A stretch of DNA of 20,997 nucleotides from JACQGZ01 sp036004665 (GTDB lineage Bacteria > Sysuimicrobiota > Sysuimicrobiia > Sysuimicrobiales > Humicultoraceae): the NCBI GenBank assembly GCA_036004665.1, contig DASYRG010000051.1, forward strand, positions 1 to 20,997, written 5' to 3'. The translations under genes and the position numbers were made by a program. The notes beneath the pieces were generated by a model, which saw nothing but the letters and a program-made list of their open reading frames with translations, ran no database searches and had not been told where the DNA came from. Positions 1-6,749 of the stretch are shown in pieces. The first letter of the stretch is position 1, and each line of letters opens with the position of its first letter.

Positions 1-297
1 CGCGGCGACGGCCCGACGCTGATTGAGTACCGCGTCGAACGCCTCGGCAGTCACAGCAGCGACGACCAGCAGGACCGCTACCGGCCCAAAGAGGAGATCG
101 AGGCCAGCAAGAAGCGCGACCCGCTCGTGACCTTCCGCGCCTACCTCGAGGGTGCAGGATTGCTCACGGACGAGCGCCGGAAGGAAATCGAAGGCCGGAT
201 CAAGCGGGAACTGGACGAAGCCACCGACTACGCCGACGCCTCCCCCCCGCCCGATCCGGAGACGGCCGCGCGCTACGTCTACTGGGAGCCGGACTGA
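1..297 (+). CDS. bkdA1: 2-oxoacid dehydrogenase E1 component, alpha subunit (3' end only)
   Basis: Only the last 98 codons are in the window, in frame 1, ending with TGA at 295-297. The visible part begins GPTLIEYRVERLGSHSSDD and continues through a YRP and DPL pattern. This is the usual C-terminal region of thiamine-diphosphate E1-alpha subunits, and the HS-S-DD stretch resembles the phosphorylation-loop region of branched-chain 2-oxoacid dehydrogenases. The subunit pairs with E1-beta to decarboxylate 2-oxoacids and reductively acylate the lipoyl group of E2. E1-beta starts one base after this stop, so the two are surely cotranscribed. A pyruvate-type substrate cannot be excluded from this fragment; the branched-chain call leans on the E1-beta and E2 sequences. 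The ThDP-binding motif lies upstream of the window. Confidence 0.85.
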   Translation, partial: RGDGPTLIEYRVERLGSHSSDDQQDRYRPKEEIEASKKRDPLVTFRAYLEGAGLLTDERRKEIEGRIKRELDEATDYADASPPPDPETAARYVYWEPD

Positions 298-298
298 C

Positions 299-1282
299 AT
301 GGCGGAAATCAGGTACATCGACGCGATCAACCAGGCGCATCACGAAGAGTTTGCCCGTGACGAACGGGTGCTGGTGATGGGGGAGGACGTCGGCCGCAAG
401 GGCGGTGTCTTCGGCGCCACGATGGGCCTCTACGACAAGTTCGGCCCGGACCGCGTCATCGACACCCCGCTGGCCGAGTCCTCCATCGCCGGGGTGGCGA
501 TCGGCATGGCCGCAAACGGCCTCCTGCCCATCGCCGAATTCCAGTTCGCGGACTTCATCCACCCCGCGTTCAACCAGATCGTCAGCGAGGCGGCGCGGAT
601 GCGCTATCGCTCCAACAACGCCTTCGGCTGCCCGGTGGTCCTCCGGGCCCCCTACGGCGGCTCGCACGGCACCGCCCTGTACCACTCCCAGTCCATCGAG
701 GCCTTCTACGCCCACGTGCCGGGGATAAAGGTCGTCGCCCCGTCCACGCCCTACGACGCCAAAGGGATGCTGAAGGCCGCGGTGCGGGATCCCGATCCGG
801 TCCTCTTTTTGGAGCACAAGCGGATGTACCGCCTCGTGCGTGGGGAGGTCCCGGAGGGGGACTACACGGTGGCGATTGGTCCTGCGGAGTTGCGGCGGGA
901 GGGCACCGATCTCTCCATCTTCGCCTACGGCTGGATGCTGCACGAATCGCTGGGGGCGGCGGAGACGGCGGGGGCGGAGGGGATCAGCGCCGAGGTGGTC
1001 GATCTCCGAACGCTCAAGCCGCTGGACACCGAGACGATCTTGACCTCCGTGCGCAAGACCAATCGCGCACTCATCGTCTACGAGGACAATGAGTTCTGCG
1101 GCTACGGGGCAGAAGTGGCGGCGCTGATCGCCGAAGAGGCGTTCGCCGACCTGGACGCCCCGGTCATGCGCCTGGCCGGGCCGGACGTCCCGGGGATCCC
1201 CTTCGCCAAGCCGCTGGAGGAATGGTTCTTCATCGGCCAGGAGAAGATTCTGGCTGCGATCCGCCGGCTGGCTGCCTACTAG
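299..1282 (+). CDS. bkdA2: 2-oxoacid dehydrogenase E1 component, beta subunit (branched-chain type)
   Basis: A 327-residue protein, the normal length for E1-beta. ATG 299 is chosen because it lies one base after the E1-alpha stop and has GGGAG at 284-288; the frame stays open upstream to 152, but that part overlaps E1-alpha and has no family similarity. Recognisable pieces are the N-terminal pyrimidine-binding domain with MGEDVG (28-32) and DTPLAE (55-60, E60 contacting ThDP in the family), IAEFQFADFIHPAF near 78-91, HSQSIEAFYAHVPGIKVV near 129-146, and the C-terminal transketolase domain with EDNEFCGYG near 262-270. The HSQS-EAF form is closer to branched-chain than to pyruvate dehydrogenases. 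The protein forms an alpha2-beta2 cytosolic E1 that feeds E2. E2 would be expected next but is displaced by a reverse-strand two-gene module. Confidence 0.92.
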   Translation: MAEIRYIDAINQAHHEEFARDERVLVMGEDVGRKGGVFGATMGLYDKFGPDRVIDTPLAESSIAGVAIGMAANGLLPIAEFQFADFIHPAFNQIVSEAARMRYRSNNAFGCPVVLRAPYGGSHGTALYHSQSIEAFYAHVPGIKVVAPSTPYDAKGMLKAAVRDPDPVLFLEHKRMYRLVRGEVPEGDYTVAIGPAELRREGTDLSIFAYGWMLHESLGAAETAGAEGISAEVVDLRTLKPLDTETILTSVRKTNRALIVYEDNEFCGYGAEVAALIAEEAFADLDAPVMRLAGPDVPGIPFAKPLEEWFFIGQEKILAAIRRLAAY

Positions 1283-1346
1283 GGAAGGCCGTCCTCAGCC
1301 TCGGCGGTGGTCGACGCGGGCGGCTCTGCGCCGTCTGTCCTGGCTC

Positions 1347-1811
1347 TTACGAGGCGTTCCGCACGATGAGATCCACTTCGCAGTCGAGAACGTGCAGCAG
1401 GGAGAGCACCTGATCAACGGATTTCCGGTAGTTGCTCTGATCCAGCAACCGGTAGAATTGCGCCGCTGACGTGCCCAATCTCCGGATGATCTCTCGCCTG
1501 GACAGGGTGCTGGCTGCAACGCGCTTCTGCGCTTCCAGTGTCAACTTGTAGAGGATGAGATCACGCAGGTAGCCGGGATCCTGGTTGTACTCGAGGACCT
1601 GCTCTATGTGGACAGTGCCTTCATTGCCAGACGCCAGAACGTAGGTGAAACCCTCTCGGCCAAGCTCCTCGTCCACGAAAACCCTATCGACAGGATCAAC
1701 GGGCCCCGGCGGAGGATCGGCCTTCGCGTAGGGGAGCACGAAGGTTCGCGTTGACGTCTTGACCTCGAAGGCTTTCCTTCGGTTGTTGTACTTCACAGAC
1801 CGTATCTTCAC
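1347..1811 (-). CDS. HTH-domain protein paired with DUF4160 protein (putative antitoxin-like partner)
   Basis: A 154-residue protein starting at GTG 1811-1809, which overlaps the TGA of the upstream DUF4160 gene by 4 bases (GTGA), so translation is coupled. The N-terminal part (1-80) looks like a small beta-rich domain, similar in feel to DUF2442-type partners, with a VLEYNQDPGYLRDLIL stretch near 72-87. The C-terminal half (about 95-150) reads as a helix-turn-helix: LSRREIIRRLGTSAAQFYRL near 103-122 followed by a helical segment ending in VDLIVRN. DUF4160 proteins commonly occur beside such DNA-binding partners in two-gene modules presumed to be toxin-antitoxin systems. Assigning this one as antitoxin and repressor is inference. 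It ends 64 bases from the convergent E1-beta stop, and no terminator hairpin is obvious between them. Confidence 0.75.
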   Translation of the reverse strand: MKIRSVKYNNRRKAFEVKTSTRTFVLPYAKADPPPGPVDPVDRVFVDEELGREGFTYVLASGNEGTVHIEQVLEYNQDPGYLRDLILYKLTLEAQKRVAASTLSRREIIRRLGTSAAQFYRLLDQSNYRKSVDQVLSLLHVLDCEVDLIVRNAS

Positions 1812-2002
1812 AACAGTCCCTCGCGTTCGAGCTGGCTGATCAAATCGAGGAGCTTCCGGGAAGCCGTGCCCTTCATCGCCTTCAGATTATCCAGGTCCCA
1901 TTCGACCACCAGCACACCATTCCGATAGACATGAACGTGTCTCGGAGGATGGTCGCTCTTCCACGTGATGAAGATGTATCCACGCCGCCGAATCTTGCCC
2001 AA
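1808..2002 (-). CDS. DUF4160 small protein (putative toxin-like partner)
   Basis: A 64-residue protein beginning with a TTG codon (2002-2000) immediately preceded by an in-frame TAA; there is no ATG or GTG alternative nearby, so TTG is the only reasonable full-length start. The sequence GKIRRRGYIFITW, then DHPPRHVHVYRNG, then EWDLDN and KGTASRKLLDLI matches the DUF4160 family: the conserved HPPRHVHV segment, a short beta region, and a C-terminal helix with LISQLEREGLL. Length is normal for the family. The biochemical function of DUF4160 is not established; its frequent pairing with DUF2442 or HTH proteins suggests a toxin-antitoxin or regulatory role. The overlap with the next gene and a palindrome just upstream fit an autoregulated two-gene operon. 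Confidence 0.78.
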   Translation of the reverse strand: MGKIRRRGYIFITWKSDHPPRHVHVYRNGVLVVEWDLDNLKAMKGTASRKLLDLISQLEREGLL

Positions 2003-2005
2003 TTA

Positions 2006-2025
2006 TGTTACCCTGTGAGGTAACA
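2006..2025. promoter_or_regulatory. Inverted repeat TGTTACC-N6-GGTAACA, candidate operator
   Basis: A perfect 7-base inverted repeat with a 6-base spacer, 3 bases upstream of the DUF4160 TTG start. Its position over the translation start region, in an AT-richer patch, fits an operator bound by the HTH protein encoded downstream. Binding is inferred from position only. Confidence 0.45.
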
Positions 2026-2196
2026 CTTAAACAAGCCTTAAGAACCACCAAATACTCCTCGCGAGGTATCGGCTCGTTCGTGGGGAATTTGCGGGGCGCA
2101 TTTTGGAAGAATAGAGGCGGACGCTGAGGAGGTGGACGCCTGCATCCGTAGGAGAGACGCACGTGGGGCCGGCTCCAAATTCGAGACCGCCAACTG

Positions 2197-2202
2197 TAGA
2201 AT
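2197..2202 (+). promoter_or_regulatory. Putative -10 element (TAGAAT) for the E2-lipA unit
   Basis: TAGAAT preceded directly by TG lies 28 bases upstream of the E2 ATG. The preceding gene is on the other strand, so E2 needs its own promoter, and this is the best -10 match in the gap. No good -35 is visible at 16-18 bases upstream (TCCAAA at 2174-2179 is poor), so the call is weak. Confidence 0.3.
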
Positions 2203-2230
2203 GGGGCCATGATACTTGCTGGGAACTCCG

Positions 2231-3631
2231 ATGCCCGTTGAAGTCAAGCTCCCGCAACTCGGAGAGTCCACCTACGAGGGGACCATTGGCAAGTGGCTGA
2301 AGCAGCCCGGCGACCGCGTGGAGCGCTTCGAGCCGCTGGTCGAGATCATCACGGACAAGGTCAACGTCGAGATGCCCTCCCCCTTCGGCGGGGTGCTCAA
2401 GGAGATCCTCGTCCCCGAAGGTGAGACCAAGAGCGTAGGCACGCCGATCGCGATGATGGAGGTCGAGGGCGCCGAGGGTGCCGCGGCGGCTGCCGGCCCC
2501 GCCGCTCCGGAGGCGGCCAAAGCCGCTGCCCCTGCGCCTGCTCCCGAAGCTACGAAAGCCGAGAAAGTCCCAACTCCTGCTCCCGGGCCGGCGCCGGCGA
2601 AGGGATCGGCAGAAGCACCGACCCCGGCCCCCGCGCGGGCGGGCACGCCCGACGGGAAGAAGCCCGCCGAACCAGGAGAGCGGGTCCGCCTGTCGCCGCT
2701 GGTGCGCCGTCTGGCCGAAGAGCACCACGTCTCCCTGGAAGAGGTGGAGCGGCTTGAAGGAAGCGGTGCGGGAGGCCGGGTGACCAAGGAAGATCTGCTG
2801 AAGTATCTGGAGTCCCGTCCCGCTCCAGCGCCCGCTGCGGCGGCAGCCGCTCCTGCTCCCGCGGCCGCCCCTGCCGCGCCGGCTCCCGCTGCGGCTCCGG
2901 GGGCGCCAAAGGTCCACCCCGAGGCGGGCGATCAGCTGGTGAAGTTGTCGCCCCTGCGCCGGACGATCGCCCAGCGGATGGCCCAATCCAAGCGAGAGAT
3001 CCCGCATGCCTACGGGGTCGTCGAAGTGGATGCGACCGAACTGGTGCGCTGGCGCGAAGCGAACAAGGAGGAGTGGCGGCGCCGTCACGGATCCAACATC
3101 ACCTACACCGCCTTTTTCGTCCGGGCGGCTGCAGCGGCGCTACGCGCTTATCCCATCGTCAATTCGGCCTGGACCGAAGAAGGCATCCTCCAGCGCGGTC
3201 CCGTGCACATCGGCATCGGCGTGGCGCTGGAGGACGGGCTGACTGTCCCGGTGATCCACGATGCCGACAAGAAGAACCTCGCCGGATTGGCTCAGGCGCT
3301 CGAGGATCTGGGCGGCCGTGCGCGCGAGAACAAACTCACCCTTGAGGACGTGCAGGGCGGGACCTTCACGATTACCAACCCGGGGGTCTTTGGGTCGATC
3401 TGGTCGATGCCGATCATCCTGCCCGGCCAGGCGGCCATGCTGGCGACCGACGCCATCGTCAAGCGTCCCGTCGTGCGCGACGACGCGATCGCGATCCGGT
3501 CGATCATGCACCTGGGGCTGTCCTTCGACCACCGCATCTTCGATGGCGCCGTGGCGGACCAGTTCCTCAATCACATCAAGGCCGCCCTGGAGGGCTTCCG
3601 GGGCGGCGACGCGTCGGTGACGGATCTCTAG
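2231..3631 (+). CDS. bkdB: Dihydrolipoamide acyltransferase, E2 component of 2-oxoacid dehydrogenase
   Basis: A 466-residue E2 with the full classical layout. A single lipoyl domain spans about 1-80, with the lipoylated lysine K43 in EIITDKVNVEMPS. An Ala/Pro-rich linker runs 81-150. The peripheral subunit-binding domain for E1/E3 is at about 151-195 (RVRLSPLVRRLAEEH to GGRVTKEDLL). A second Ala/Pro linker covers 196-228, and the catalytic acyltransferase domain 236-466, with SFDHRIFDG giving active-site H434 and D438. The TDKV form around the lipoyl lysine is typical of branched-chain and 2-oxoglutarate E2s rather than pyruvate E2s. ATG 2231 is preferred over TTG 2216 because the lipoyl domain begins exactly at MPVEVKLPQLGES. 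lipA follows after one base. No E3 gene is in the window. Confidence 0.93.
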   Translation: MPVEVKLPQLGESTYEGTIGKWLKQPGDRVERFEPLVEIITDKVNVEMPSPFGGVLKEILVPEGETKSVGTPIAMMEVEGAEGAAAAAGPAAPEAAKAAAPAPAPEATKAEKVPTPAPGPAPAKGSAEAPTPAPARAGTPDGKKPAEPGERVRLSPLVRRLAEEHHVSLEEVERLEGSGAGGRVTKEDLLKYLESRPAPAPAAAAAAPAPAAAPAAPAPAAAPGAPKVHPEAGDQLVKLSPLRRTIAQRMAQSKREIPHAYGVVEVDATELVRWREANKEEWRRRHGSNITYTAFFVRAAAAALRAYPIVNSAWTEEGILQRGPVHIGIGVALEDGLTVPVIHDADKKNLAGLAQALEDLGGRARENKLTLEDVQGGTFTITNPGVFGSIWSMPIILPGQAAMLATDAIVKRPVVRDDAIAIRSIMHLGLSFDHRIFDGAVADQFLNHIKAALEGFRGGDASVTDL

Positions 3632-3632
3632 C

Positions 3633-4571
3633 GTGGCGACGACTCTCGAGCGCGATCCGCAGCGCCTCCCGCCGGAGCGCCGGCCGGAGTGGTTGAAGGT
3701 CCGGCTGCCCGGCGGTCCCAATTACCAGGAGCTCAGTGGGATCATGCGGGAGCAGGCCCTGCACACGGTCTGCGAGGAGGCGCGCTGCCCCAACATCGGC
3801 GACTGTTGGGAGCGCCGCACCGCCACTTTCCTGATCCTCGGGAACGTGTGCACGCGCAACTGTTCCTACTGCGCCATCGCTCACGGCATGCCGTCGGAGC
3901 TCGACCTGGCTGAGCCGGAGCGGCTGGCTCATGCGGTGGCGGCGATGGGCCTGCGCCACGCCGTCATCACCTCGGTCAACCGCGACGAGCTGGCCGACGG
4001 CGGCGCCTTCATTTATGCGGAGACCATCCGCAAGATCCGCGAATTCGCGCCTTCCTGCACCGTGGAAGTGCTCATCCCCGACTTCAAGGGCGATGCGGCC
4101 GCGCTGCAGACGGTGCTGGAGGCCCAGCCCGAGATCCTCAACCACAACATCGAATCCGTCCCACGAGTATTCAAGGTGGTCCGCCACGGCGGAAACTACA
4201 TGCGCTCCCTGGAGCTGCTGCGGCGGGCGAAGGAGTGGGGATACACCTGCTTCACCAAGAGCGGGATCATTCTCGGCATGGGGGAGACGCGCGACGAACT
4301 CCTTCAGACGATGGATGACCTCCGCACCGTCGACTGTGACGTCTTGACGATGGGACAGTACCTGCGCCCCGGGCCGGATTACCATCCGATCGACCGCTAC
4401 TACACTCCCGAAGAGTTCCGCGGCCTAAAGGAAGAGGGGCTGCGCCGCGGCTTCAAGTACGTCGAGTCAGGGCCTCTTGTCCGGTCCAGCTATCACGCCG
4501 ACGAGCAGGCCCGGGCGGTACTGTCCTACCGGGCTTCGGCCAGCTCTCACGCGCACGTCGCGGCGCCCTGA
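3633..4571 (+). CDS. lipA: Lipoyl synthase
   Basis: A 312-residue radical SAM enzyme that inserts two sulfurs into protein-bound octanoyl groups, making the lipoyl cofactor needed by the upstream E2. The auxiliary cluster Cys motif is C47-x4-C52-x5-C58 (CEEARCPNIGDC). The radical SAM motif is C73-x3-C77-x2-C80 (CTRNCSYC), and the C-terminal RSSY motif at 284-287 supplies the serine ligand of the auxiliary cluster. Other family landmarks are VITSVNRDELADGGA near 111-125 and HNIESVPRVF near 171-180. The start is GTG 3633, one base after the E2 stop; similarity extends close to it. The tight coupling to E2 is functionally sensible: substrate protein and modifying enzyme are made together. No lipB or lipM octanoyltransferase is in the window. 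Confidence 0.97.
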   Translation: MATTLERDPQRLPPERRPEWLKVRLPGGPNYQELSGIMREQALHTVCEEARCPNIGDCWERRTATFLILGNVCTRNCSYCAIAHGMPSELDLAEPERLAHAVAAMGLRHAVITSVNRDELADGGAFIYAETIRKIREFAPSCTVEVLIPDFKGDAAALQTVLEAQPEILNHNIESVPRVFKVVRHGGNYMRSLELLRRAKEWGYTCFTKSGIILGMGETRDELLQTMDDLRTVDCDVLTMGQYLRPGPDYHPIDRYYTPEEFRGLKEEGLRRGFKYVESGPLVRSSYHADEQARAVLSYRASASSHAHVAAP

Positions 4572-4634
4572 CGCCTGGCGCCGAATCCCCGAGAGAATTC
4601 CCAGTCTGTCAGACACAAACTGAAACCGGTGCCG

Positions 4635-4678
4635 CTCCCTGGCTAGGGAGTTTCTAGGGGCCTCCGGGCCTGGCCTAG
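4635..4678. terminator. Hairpin cluster downstream of lipA, possible terminator
   Basis: CTCCCT-GGCT-AGGGAG (4635-4650) is a perfect 6-base stem with a 4-base loop followed by TTTCT. It is followed directly by a second self-complementary element (CTAGG, GGCC, TCCG loop, GGCC, CCTAG, 4654-4678). This could end the E2-lipA transcript, but the T-tract is short. Confidence 0.33.
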
Positions 4679-4776
4679 CTGGGCAAGGTTGCGAGCCAGC
4701 CTGTCGAGGGGAGGAGGCGCGTGCGCACGGGGTCGGGAGCCAGATCGTCGTGCTGGCCCAAGAACGGGCAGGATTG

Positions 4777-4782
4777 TATGAT
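4777..4782 (+). promoter_or_regulatory. Putative -10 element (TATGAT) for the CBS-FNR unit
   Basis: TATGAT preceded by TTG lies 31 bases before the ATG of the CBS protein, leaving a short leader that carries the strong ribosome site GGAGGAGAGG (4801-4810). No convincing -35 is visible at the expected distance. Confidence 0.35.
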
Positions 4783-4813
4783 GCTCGCGGCGGCCGCCCA
4801 GGAGGAGAGGCTC

Positions 4814-5248
4814 ATGAACATCGAACACGTGCTGGCCCGCAAGGGGGCGACGGTGATCACGATCCGTCCCGACCAGTCGATTCGCGAGGCGCTGGGCGCT
4901 CTCGCCCTCCACAACATCGGGGCGCTCGTCGTTGTGGATGAAGCGACCCGCCCAGTGGGGATTCTTTCCGAGCGGGACATCGTCCGCGAGGCCGTGACCG
5001 ACGAGCGGGTGTTCGACCGGGGCGTCAGCGCGCTGATGACGCAGGATGTCATCGTCGCCACACCCGCCGACGACCTCAAAGCGGTCGCGCACACGATGAC
5101 CGAAAAGCGGATTCGCCACCTACCAGTGGTCGAAGGCGGCCGTCTCGTGGGCATTGTCTCTATCGGCGACGTGGTCAAAGCCCAGCGCGATGCATACGAA
5201 GGGGAAGTGGCCACCCTGGAGATGCGCATCCCACCGGAGAGACCCTGA
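4814..5248 (+). CDS. Tandem CBS-domain protein
   Basis: A 144-residue protein made of two CBS domains (about 10-63 and 76-128) and a short C-terminal tail. Diagnostic pieces are GALVVVDEATRPVGILSERD near 36-55, LMTQDVIVATPADD near 74-87, and RHLPVVEGGRLVGIVSIGDV near 101-120. ATG 4814 is chosen because GGAGGAGAGG at 4801-4810 sits at the right distance; ATGs at 4778 and 4781 lack such a site. Stand-alone CBS pairs bind adenine nucleotides (AMP, ATP, SAM or NADH) and act as energy or redox sensors; which ligand this one binds cannot be read from the sequence. The gene for ferredoxin-NADP reductase follows after 17 bases, so a regulatory link to electron flow is plausible but unproven. Confidence 0.9.
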   Translation: MNIEHVLARKGATVITIRPDQSIREALGALALHNIGALVVVDEATRPVGILSERDIVREAVTDERVFDRGVSALMTQDVIVATPADDLKAVAHTMTEKRIRHLPVVEGGRLVGIVSIGDVVKAQRDAYEGEVATLEMRIPPERP

Positions 5249-5265
5249 CCGGCGAGCACCGATCG

Positions 5266-6663
5266 ATGCCCGACCTGGGTACCGAGGCGCACCCTCTGCG
5301 CGTCGCCATCGTCGGTGCAGGCCCAAGCGGCTTCTACGCGGCCGAGCACCTGCTCAACCACAAAGGCATGGTCGTCGAGGTGGACCTCTTCGACAAGTTG
5401 CCCACCCCGTACGGGCTGGTGCGCTACGGCGTCGCCCCCGACCACCAGAAGATCAAGTCCGTGACCGTCGCCTACGACAAGACAGCGGGAAACCCGCGCT
5501 TCCGTTTCTTCGGCAACGTCGAGATCGGCAAGGACCTCTCGGTCGAGGACCTCTCCGCCTTCTACCATCTGGTGCTCTTCACCACAGGCGCTCAAACCGA
5601 CCGCCGCCTGGGCATCCCGGGCGAGGACCTGGAGGGGAGCTACGCCGCCACGGAGTTCGTCGCCTGGTACAACGGCCATCCCGACTACACGCAACACACC
5701 TTCGACCTGCAGCAGACCGCGGCCGCGGTGGTCGGCGTCGGTAACGTCGCCGTGGACGTGACGCGCATCCTGCTGCGCACCCCCGAGGAACTGGCCAAGA
5801 CCGACATCGCCGATTACGCGCTGGAGGCGCTGCGGGAGAGCAAGGTGACGGAGGTGCACCTGCTGGGGCGACGCGGGCCGGCGCAGGCGGCCTTTACGAA
5901 TCCAGAGATTCGGGAACTGGGTGAGCTGCCCGCCGCCGACGTCGTGGTGCGACCGGAAGAAGCCGCGCTGGATGAGCTGAGCAAGGCGGAGCTCGACCGC
6001 ACGCATGACCGGACCGACCTGCGCAAAGTCGAGATCATTCAGGAGTTCGCGGCGCGGCCACTCACGGGGAAGCCGCGCCGGCTCCATCTCCGCTTCCTGG
6101 TCTCGCCGGTGGAGATCCTGGGGAAGGACGGTCACGTCGCAGGGATGCGGTTGGTGCACAACGTCCTCCAGGCCACCCCCGCAGGGACGCTGTCGGCGAA
6201 ACCGACCGACCGCTTCGAAGAATTGGACGTAGGCCTGGTCTTCCGCTCCGTGGGCTACCGTGGCGTCGCGCTGCCGGGAGTGCCGTTTCGGGAGGACTGG
6301 GGCGTCTTCCTCAACGAGAAGGGACGGCTGCTCGATCCGGCCACCAAGGAGCCGCTGCCCGGCCTCTACGCCGCAGGATGGATCAAGCGAGGGCCGACCG
6401 GGGTGATCGGGACGAACAAACCGGACGCGGGGGAGACCGTCCAGCAGATGATGGCGGATGCAGCGGAGGGCAAGACCTTTACGCCGAAGGAGCCGACGGC
6501 CGCGGCAGCCGAAACCCTGGTCCGGGAGCGGCAGCCCCAGGTGGTCACCTATCAGGACTGGAAGCGCCTTGACGCGCTCGAAGTGCAGCGAGGGCGCGCC
6601 GCCGGGCGACCTCGAATCAAGTTTGTCCGCGTTGAGGAGATGCTCGCCGCCGCCGGTCGGTAG
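5266..6663 (+). CDS. Ferredoxin-NADP(+) reductase, adrenodoxin-reductase (FprA) type
   Basis: A 465-residue FAD flavoprotein that moves electrons between NADPH and a ferredoxin. The FAD-binding Rossmann motif VAIVGAGPSGFYAAE is at 13-26, LPTPYGLVRYGVAPDHQ follows at 45-61, the NADP-binding motif VVGVGNVAVDVTRILL is at 155-170, and GRRGPAQAAFT with the phosphate-binding arginines is at 201-211. The C-terminal GW-KRGPTGVIGTN segment (about 372-385) is characteristic of this family. Length fits adrenodoxin-reductase-like FNRs and not the plant type. ATG 5266 places the Rossmann motif at the normal distance from the N-terminus. The gene follows the CBS protein by 17 bases. Its ferredoxin partner is not in the window; ferredoxins could supply radical SAM enzymes such as LipA, which is inference. 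Confidence 0.93.
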   Translation: MPDLGTEAHPLRVAIVGAGPSGFYAAEHLLNHKGMVVEVDLFDKLPTPYGLVRYGVAPDHQKIKSVTVAYDKTAGNPRFRFFGNVEIGKDLSVEDLSAFYHLVLFTTGAQTDRRLGIPGEDLEGSYAATEFVAWYNGHPDYTQHTFDLQQTAAAVVGVGNVAVDVTRILLRTPEELAKTDIADYALEALRESKVTEVHLLGRRGPAQAAFTNPEIRELGELPAADVVVRPEEAALDELSKAELDRTHDRTDLRKVEIIQEFAARPLTGKPRRLHLRFLVSPVEILGKDGHVAGMRLVHNVLQATPAGTLSAKPTDRFEELDVGLVFRSVGYRGVALPGVPFREDWGVFLNEKGRLLDPATKEPLPGLYAAGWIKRGPTGVIGTNKPDAGETVQQMMADAAEGKTFTPKEPTAAAAETLVRERQPQVVTYQDWKRLDALEVQRGRAAGRPRIKFVRVEEMLAAAGR

Positions 6664-6702
6664 GCGTCCAGACGACTCTACCCCGGCACGTCTCTTTCAT
6701 CC

Positions 6703-6731
6703 TTGACAAATACATATTACAAGTTGATAAG
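6703..6731 (+). promoter_or_regulatory. Promoter of the hicBA locus (TTGACA-17-GATAAG)
   Basis: A perfect -35 TTGACA (6703-6708) and a -10-like GATAAG (6726-6731) 17 bases downstream; TGATAA at 6725 is an alternative. The region is strikingly AT-rich against the local background. The start codon is 18 bases downstream of the -10, with AAGGT as a modest ribosome site. Confidence 0.65.
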
Positions 6732-6749
6732 ATAAGCAAGGTCTTCCCA

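Noticed and set aside
152..298. N-terminal extension of E1-beta from ATG 152
   Set aside because: It overlaps the E1-alpha coding end in another frame, and the family N-terminus begins at ATG 299.
2005..2034. TTGTTT-18-TAACAT as a promoter for the DUF4160 gene
   Set aside because: The predicted start of transcription would fall inside the coding region after the TTG codon, so the fit is poor.
2057..2066. Perfect 10-base palindrome CCTCGCGAGG
   Set aside because: Short GC palindromes arise easily in this base composition and the flanks do not extend it.
2816..2917. Ala/Pro-coding repetitive DNA in E2 as a mobile or CRISPR-like repeat
   Set aside because: It is a normal flexible linker between the subunit-binding and catalytic domains; units are irregular.
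2027..3088. A 353-codon - strand open frame across the E2 5' half
   Set aside because: Rich in Arg, Gly and Ser with no domain, and opposite the lipoyl domain of E2.
4675..6159. A 494-codon - strand open frame across the CBS and ferredoxin reductase genes
   Set aside because: It is antisense to two clearly recognised genes and shows no family similarity.
6670..6693. AGACG/CGTCT hairpin after the ferredoxin reductase as a terminator
   Set aside because: The stem has only 5 pairs with a 14-base loop and no real T-tract.
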